A DNA stretch of 64,000 bases, taken from assembly GCF_030159255.1 (NCBI RefSeq), contig NZ_BSCT01000002.1:62001-126000 (forward strand). Direction: 5' to 3'. The position numbers were made by a program, and so were the translations under genes. This DNA is from Bradyrhizobium sp. SSBR45G (GTDB lineage Bacteria > Pseudomonadota > Alphaproteobacteria > Rhizobiales > Xanthobacteraceae). How positions within the stretch are numbered: the stretch's first letter is position 1; each line of letters opens with the position of its first letter. Below are positions 59,893-64,000 of this stretch, in pieces. The notes under the pieces were generated by a model that saw only the letters and a list, made by a program, of their open reading frames with translations, searched no databases and was not told the DNA's origin.

Positions 59893-61452
59893 TTAGGCGA
59901 AGGACTTCACGACCGATTGCAGCAGGACCTTCAGCGATTTGTCATACGGGGTGACCGGGGGAATGGCGCGGTCGATGTTCAGCAGCTGATACACCGCGTG
60001 CATCGATGCGCGCACCGAATATTCGATCGTGAACACGGCATCCTCCGGCAGCTCGACGAACTGGCCGATGAAGGCGAGGTTCCTGGACGTCAGCGGCACC
60101 GGCAGCGGCCGGTCGCCATAGCTGCGCGGCATGAACATGCTCATGATGTAGGGCATCCAGCACGGCACGCAGGTGGCGTCGTCGAACACCGTGAGCGGGA
60201 AGCGCAGATGGCCGCACAGCTCCTTCAGGATCTCGGCGCCTGTGCATTCCGACATCGGCTTGGGCACGAAATTGCCGACGCGGTCGGGATAGAGCCCATA
60301 GCCCCAGAAGATCTGGATCTCGGCGGGCTGATCCGGGAAATAGGGCTGCGCGTACAGCACGATCGACATCCGCCAGTTGGAGTCGGTGAAGGTCACGAGG
60401 GCGCCGGTGCCGGCGACATTGCCGCTGAAATTCTGCATCGCATCGAAGAAGCGCGGATTGCGGCAGGTGACCGTGAAGGATTCGAAGCTGGATTCCGGGA
60501 TGTTGGAGTTGAAGATCGCGGGATTGCCGAATTCCGGCCGGCCGGCGGCGAGCTTCTCCCACAACGCCCAGCCGTGACTGTCCTCTTTGGTCAATTGCTT
60601 CGGCGCGCTGTCATGGCTGCCGAGGCTGGTCGCATCGGTCATCGAGCCCGCCGTGTAGAACACGAGATCGTCGGGGGCGAGATCGATGCTGCGGCTTGCG
60701 CCGTTCTGGGTCAGGTCGAGCCGCGTGGCGCGATGCCTGCCGTTCTCCGTCACCATCGCGATGTCGGTGACATCGGCGCCGCCGACGAAGTTGACGCCGT
60801 GATCCTCCAGCCAGCGCATCAGCGGCTTCACGATCGAGTCGTTCTGATTGTAGACCGTGCGCTTGACGCCGCCGAGCGTATTCATGGTCGGGAATTCGTT
60901 CATGAAACGGCGCATGTAGCGCCTGAACTCGACCGCGCTATGCCACGGCTGGAAGGCGAACGCCGTCTGCCACATCAGCCAGAAATTCGTGGTGAAGAAC
61001 GGCGGCGACAGCCAGTCCGAGATCAGGGAGTTGCCGAGCTTGTCCTCCGAGGTCTCGGTGAGCCTGGTCATCTCGATGCGGTCCTGCATCGAGAAGCCCA
61101 TGGTGGAGACGTCGACCTTGTGCCGGTTGCCGTCGACCAGCCGCGCCTGCGCATGCGTGACGTGCAGCTTGTTGAACATCTCGGTTTCGCTGAGGATGTT
61201 CTCGGACGGCTGGGAGGCGCTCGGGATCGTCGACAGCAGGTCCCAGGTGCACTCGTATTGCTCGGTCGTCAGCATGCGCCCGCCGCGCATCGAGTAGGAG
61301 CCGTCCGGAAGACGGGCGCCGTCGAGACTGCCGCCATAGGGCAGGCGCTTCTCGAAAAGAGTGATGTCGCGCCCGGCCACGCCGCCGTCGCGGATCATGA
61401 ATGCTGCGCCTGAAAGAGAACCGATTCCGCCGCCGATGAAATAGGCCTTCAT
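59893..61452 (-). CDS. Oleate hydratase, paralogue 2
   Basis: 519 residues, the same length as its neighbour. FIGGGIGSLSGAAFMIRDG and LFEKRLPYGGSLDG form the FAD site. SMRGGRML again has Met at the catalytic Glu position. VDVSTMGFSMQDR, NPRFFDAMQNFSGN and PCWMPYIMSMFMPR match paralogue 1 almost residue for residue, so the pair came from a tandem duplication. An 11-residue upstream extension (from 61485) is not supported. Its own promoter should lie in the AT-rich AAACAAAATAAGAAAAATG region. Confidence 0.93.
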   Translation of the reverse strand: MKAYFIGGGIGSLSGAAFMIRDGGVAGRDITLFEKRLPYGGSLDGARLPDGSYSMRGGRMLTTEQYECTWDLLSTIPSASQPSENILSETEMFNKLHVTHAQARLVDGNRHKVDVSTMGFSMQDRIEMTRLTETSEDKLGNSLISDWLSPPFFTTNFWLMWQTAFAFQPWHSAVEFRRYMRRFMNEFPTMNTLGGVKRTVYNQNDSIVKPLMRWLEDHGVNFVGGADVTDIAMVTENGRHRATRLDLTQNGASRSIDLAPDDLVFYTAGSMTDATSLGSHDSAPKQLTKEDSHGWALWEKLAAGRPEFGNPAIFNSNIPESSFESFTVTCRNPRFFDAMQNFSGNVAGTGALVTFTDSNWRMSIVLYAQPYFPDQPAEIQIFWGYGLYPDRVGNFVPKPMSECTGAEILKELCGHLRFPLTVFDDATCVPCWMPYIMSMFMPRSYGDRPLPVPLTSRNLAFIGQFVELPEDAVFTIEYSVRASMHAVYQLLNIDRAIPPVTPYDKSLKVLLQSVVKSFA

Positions 61453-61534
61453 GATATCGACCCGCCATTTAAAGGTTTGAAACAAAATAAGAAAAATGCC
61501 GGCAGGTCCGGCCGATCACAGGCCGATGAAAGAA

Positions 61535-61563
61535 CCCGCCGAGGGCCATGTTACCTCGGCGGG
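61535..61563 (-). terminator. Rho-independent terminator, minus strand
   Basis: Read on the minus strand, CCCGCCGAGG, loop TAACATGGC, CCTCGGCGGG, then TTCTTTCATC. The 10-bp perfect stem and T-rich tail fit termination of the ABC transporter transcript before the oleate hydratase genes. Confidence 0.65.
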
Positions 61564-61643
61564 ATGAAATAGTCGTCAACACGTTGAGATCGTTTGTCCG
61601 GGTGCGGCGCAATGTCCCGCGGAGCGGGCCCAACTCCCTCCAC

Positions 61644-61718
61644 CGTCATTGCGAGCGCAGCGAAGCAATCCAGGGCTCGGGTGGGACTCTGGATTGCTTC
61701 GCTGCGCTCGCAATGACG
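61644..61718. repeat. REP-like 30-bp perfect inverted repeat
   Basis: Arms at 61644-61673 and 61689-61718 (core GCGAGCGCAGCGAAGCAATC) are exact reverse complements around a 15-nt loop. It is a well-known kind of dispersed alphaproteobacterial palindrome. It lies just after the ABC ATPase stop codon. Confidence 0.85.
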
Positions 61719-61794
61719 CGGTGAAAGTGATGGACGTCAGGAGCAGCGCGGCAGTTTGCTGGCTTCCTCGTCCCGAAACGCATCGACCCTCGCC

Positions 61795-63324
61795 TCAATG
61801 TCCCGCCATGTGCCTTCCGATCTCCGTCAGGTCGGCATCGCTGGCGCGGGTTTCGTAGACCAGCTGGCCATGGAACATCACGACCAGGCGGTCTGACAGT
61901 TCGAGCAGCTCGTCGAGATCCTCGCTGACCAAGAGCACGGCGGCGCCGCGGTTGCGGGCGGCCATGATCTCGGCGTGGATCTGCGCCACCGCCGCGAAGT
62001 CGAGGCCGAAGCAGGGATTGGCGGCGATCAGCACCTCGACGTCGTGACCGAGCTCGCGCGCCAGCACGGCGCGCTGCACGTTGCCGCCCGACAGCGCCGA
62101 GATCGGCGTATCCGGGGTGCGGGTCTTGATCTTGTAGCGGTTGATCTTGGTGGTGGCATCGGCGCGGAACGCTGATTTGTTGAGCCACCAGCCGCCGCGG
62201 GCAAACGGCGCGCGGTCGAATTCGCGCAGCGCGATATTGTCGGCCACGCTCATGCCGCCGACGCAGGCGTTCTTCAGCGGCTCCTCGGGCAGCAGCGACA
62301 TCTTGTGCCGCCGCATCTCCTCGCGGGTCGCGGAATAGGGCGCGCCGGAGACCCTGACGGCGCCGCTCTCGGCCTCGCGCTGGCCCGAGAGCACCTCGAC
62401 CAGCTGGCGCTGGCCGTTGCCGGAGACGCCGGCGATGCCGACGATCTCGCCGGCGCGGACGGTCAGCGACAGCTCATGTACGGCCGTCCCGCCGGCATCG
62501 TCCAGCGCGACCAGTTTTTCGACCTCGAGCTTGACGGTGCCGGCCTCGCCGGTGCGGGCGGGCTGCACCGTCAACTGCTCGGCGCCGATCATCATCCGCG
62601 CCATGTCGTCGGGCGTGAGCTCGCTGACCTTGCCGCGGCCGGCGAGCTTGCCGCGCCTGAGGATCGTGACCTCGTCGGCGAACGCCATGACCTCGCGGAA
62701 TTTGTGCGTGATCATCAGGATGGTCAGCTCGCCGGCCTCGACCATCTTGCGCAGCATGCCCAAGACCTCGTCGGCCTCGCCCGGCGTCAGCACCGAGGTC
62801 GGCTCGTCCAGGATCAGGAAGCGCCGCTTCAGATAGAGCTGCTTGAGAATCTCGCATTTCTGCCGCTCGCCGGCGGAGATGTCGGAGACTTTTGCGTCGA
62901 GCGGCACGCGGAACGGCATGCGCGACAGGAAGGCTTCCAGCTCCTGCTTCTCGCGCGCCCAGTTCACCACGGCGGGCACGTCGTCACGCGCCAGCACGAG
63001 GTTCTCGGCGACCGTCATCGCCGGCACCAGCGTGAAGTGCTGGTAGACCATGCCGAGGCCGAGCGCGTGGGCATCCTTGGGGTTACTGATGGCGCGCTCG
63101 CGCTCGGCGATCAGCACGTCGCCTTCGGTCGGGCGGTAGTAGCCCATGATGCATTTGACAAGCGTGGACTTGCCGGCGCCGTTCTCGCCGAGCAGCGCGT
63201 GGAACGAGCCGGGCTTCACCTTCAGCTCGACATTGTCGAGCGCGGTGAACGCGCCGAAGCGCATCGTCATCGCGATCGCCTCGACGCCGAACGCGGATGA
63301 TGGCGTCGGATCCTCGCCGATCAT
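61795..63324 (-). CDS. ABC transporter ATP-binding protein, double ABC domain (nucleoside/sugar type)
   Basis: 509 residues with two ABC domains. The first is complete: Walker [12 protein letters not shown], signature [14 protein letters not shown], Walker [17 protein letters not shown]. The second has the degenerate Walker [17 protein letters not shown], no Lys, as is normal in this RbsA/YufO (BMP) type. ATP binding there is presumably weak. The start overlaps the stop of the hydrolase gene by ATGA, so the transporter is coupled to it. Permease and binding-protein genes must lie outside the window. The context suggests a biuret or urea-like amide substrate. Confidence 0.93.
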   Translation of the reverse strand: MIGEDPTPSSAFGVEAIAMTMRFGAFTALDNVELKVKPGSFHALLGENGAGKSTLVKCIMGYYRPTEGDVLIAERERAISNPKDAHALGLGMVYQHFTLVPAMTVAENLVLARDDVPAVVNWAREKQELEAFLSRMPFRVPLDAKVSDISAGERQKCEILKQLYLKRRFLILDEPTSVLTPGEADEVLGMLRKMVEAGELTILMITHKFREVMAFADEVTILRRGKLAGRGKVSELTPDDMARMMIGAEQLTVQPARTGEAGTVKLEVEKLVALDDAGGTAVHELSLTVRAGEIVGIAGVSGNGQRQLVEVLSGQREAESGAVRVSGAPYSATREEMRRHKMSLLPEEPLKNACVGGMSVADNIALREFDRAPFARGGWWLNKSAFRADATTKINRYKIKTRTPDTPISALSGGNVQRAVLARELGHDVEVLIAANPCFGLDFAAVAQIHAEIMAARNRGAAVLLVSEDLDELLELSDRLVVMFHGQLVYETRASDADLTEIGRHMAGH

Positions 63325-64000
63325 GACAGCGCCTCGATCAGCGCCGCTGAGGTTGCGACCGCGCCGAACACGCCGCCCTGCATCTTGATCATCTTCAGCG
63401 CGTGGTCGTGGTTGCCCTTGTCGGTGGCGCCGCAGCAGTCCGACAGCAGCACGCATTCGAAGCCGCGGTCGTTGCCCTCGCGCATCGTGGTGTGGACGCA
63501 GACATCGGTGGTGATGCCGGTGAGCACGATGTTCTGGATGCCCTTGAGGCGCAGGATCAGCTCGAGGTCGGTGGCGCAGAACGAGCCCTTTCCAGGCTTG
63601 TCGATGATGATCTCGCCGGGCAGGGGCGCGAGTTCAGGGATGATGTCCCAGCCCGGCTCGCCGCGCACCAGGATGCGGCCGCACGGGCCGGGATCGCCGA
63701 TCCCGGCGCCGATCTGCTGCGAGCGCCAACGCTTGTTGGCGGGCAGGTCCGAGAGGTCGGTGCGGTGGCCCTCGCGGGTGTGGATGATGAGAAAGCCTTG
63801 AGCGCGCATCACCGTGAGCAGCTTCTTGATCGGCTCGATCGGGGCGCGGGTGAGAGAGAGGTCGTAGCCCATCTTGTCGACATAGCCGCCGACGCCGCAG
63901 AAATCGGTCTGCATGTCGATCACGATCAGCGCGGTGTTCTCAGGGCGCAGATCGCCATTGTAGGGCCAGGCATAGGGCTCGGAGCGGATGGTGCGCTGGG
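63321..64000 (-). CDS. biuH: Isochorismatase-family cysteine hydrolase, probable biuret hydrolase (5' end outside window)
   Basis: About 226 residues are visible. The catalytic triad is Asp in IDMQTDFCG, Lys in IDKPGKGSF, and Cys in [15 protein letters not shown]. The N-terminal part, read to the window edge ([20 protein letters not shown]), and [55 protein letters not shown] match the biuret/triuret hydrolase BiuH closely. It splits biuret to allophanate plus ammonia, or acts on triuret. The overlap with an ABC ATPase gene suggests uptake and hydrolysis are coupled. It starts beyond the window. Other ureidoacrylate-type hydrolases are the main alternative. Confidence 0.82.
   Translation of the reverse strand, partial: QRTIRSEPYAWPYNGDLRPENTALIVIDMQTDFCGVGGYVDKMGYDLSLTRAPIEPIKKLLTVMRAQGFLIIHTREGHRTDLSDLPANKRWRSQQIGAGIGDPGPCGRILVRGEPGWDIIPELAPLPGEIIIDKPGKGSFCATDLELILRLKGIQNIVLTGITTDVCVHTTMREGNDRGFECVLLSDCCGATDKGNHDHALKMIKMQGGVFGAVATSAALIEALS

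Overview
The window is chromosomal DNA of a GC-rich alphaproteobacterium. Gene order and protein types (hemB next to an LdtR-type MarR regulator, glyA-nrdR-ribD-ribE-ribH-nusB-thiL, plsX-fabH-ihfA-MerR, a Mg-type HemB, Bradyrhizobium-style dispersed palindromes, a GGAAC-N17-CGTT EcfG-like promoter) point to Bradyrhizobium or a close member of the Nitrobacteraceae. This is inferred from the sequence, not from a database match. There is no integrase, transposase, rRNA or CRISPR array; the only tRNA is tRNA-Pro(GGG).

Layout. 1-11.5 kb is catabolic and accessory: a LysR gene divergent from a thiamine-diphosphate enzyme/flavoprotein pair; a D-amino-acid dehydrogenase-like gene behind a tandem glycine riboswitch; a GST; and an operon of periplasmic binding protein, flavin dehydrogenase, SDR and IclR regulator preceded by a 28-bp palindrome. 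11.5-13.2 kb is almost gene-free and rich in repeats, including a strongly folded element. 13.2-25.2 kb holds parC, a His-rich cation diffusion facilitator, a ChrA/rhodanese-ChrB pair, arsC, a class III nucleotidyl cyclase, a universal stress protein, an MFS exporter, a methyltransferase and an NRAMP Mn transporter.

25.2-39.2 kb is core: bpt, an RDD protein, hemB, ldtR, two small conserved-looking genes, a secreted protein, then glyA through thiL and the proton-pumping pyrophosphatase hppA. A small lower-GC islet (39.2-40.3 kb) carries an orphan phage-type DNA methyltransferase and a small winged-helix-like protein. 40.4-48.5 kb is core again: DUF2336, a Bug-type binding protein, BamE, a cytochrome bc1 chaperone, DUF177, plsX, fabH, ihfA, a MerR regulator and tRNA-Pro.

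48.8-54.9 kb is a tightly overlapping six-gene envelope cluster (DUF4129, DUF4350, MoxR ATPase, DUF58, SpoIIM, RDD). Its SpoIIM gene has no normal start codon: it seems to use ATA inside an ATAG overlap, or to be made by a -1 frameshift from the DUF58 gene. The end of the window holds a methyltransferase, a 35-residue membrane peptide behind an EcfG-like promoter, a SPOR-like secreted protein, two tandem oleate hydratases lacking the usual active-site glutamate, and an ABC ATPase overlapping a probable biuret hydrolase that runs off the right edge.

Most genes sit in operons with 4-bp stop/start overlaps. Start codons were chosen from Shine-Dalgarno sequences and family N-termini and are inferences unless stated.
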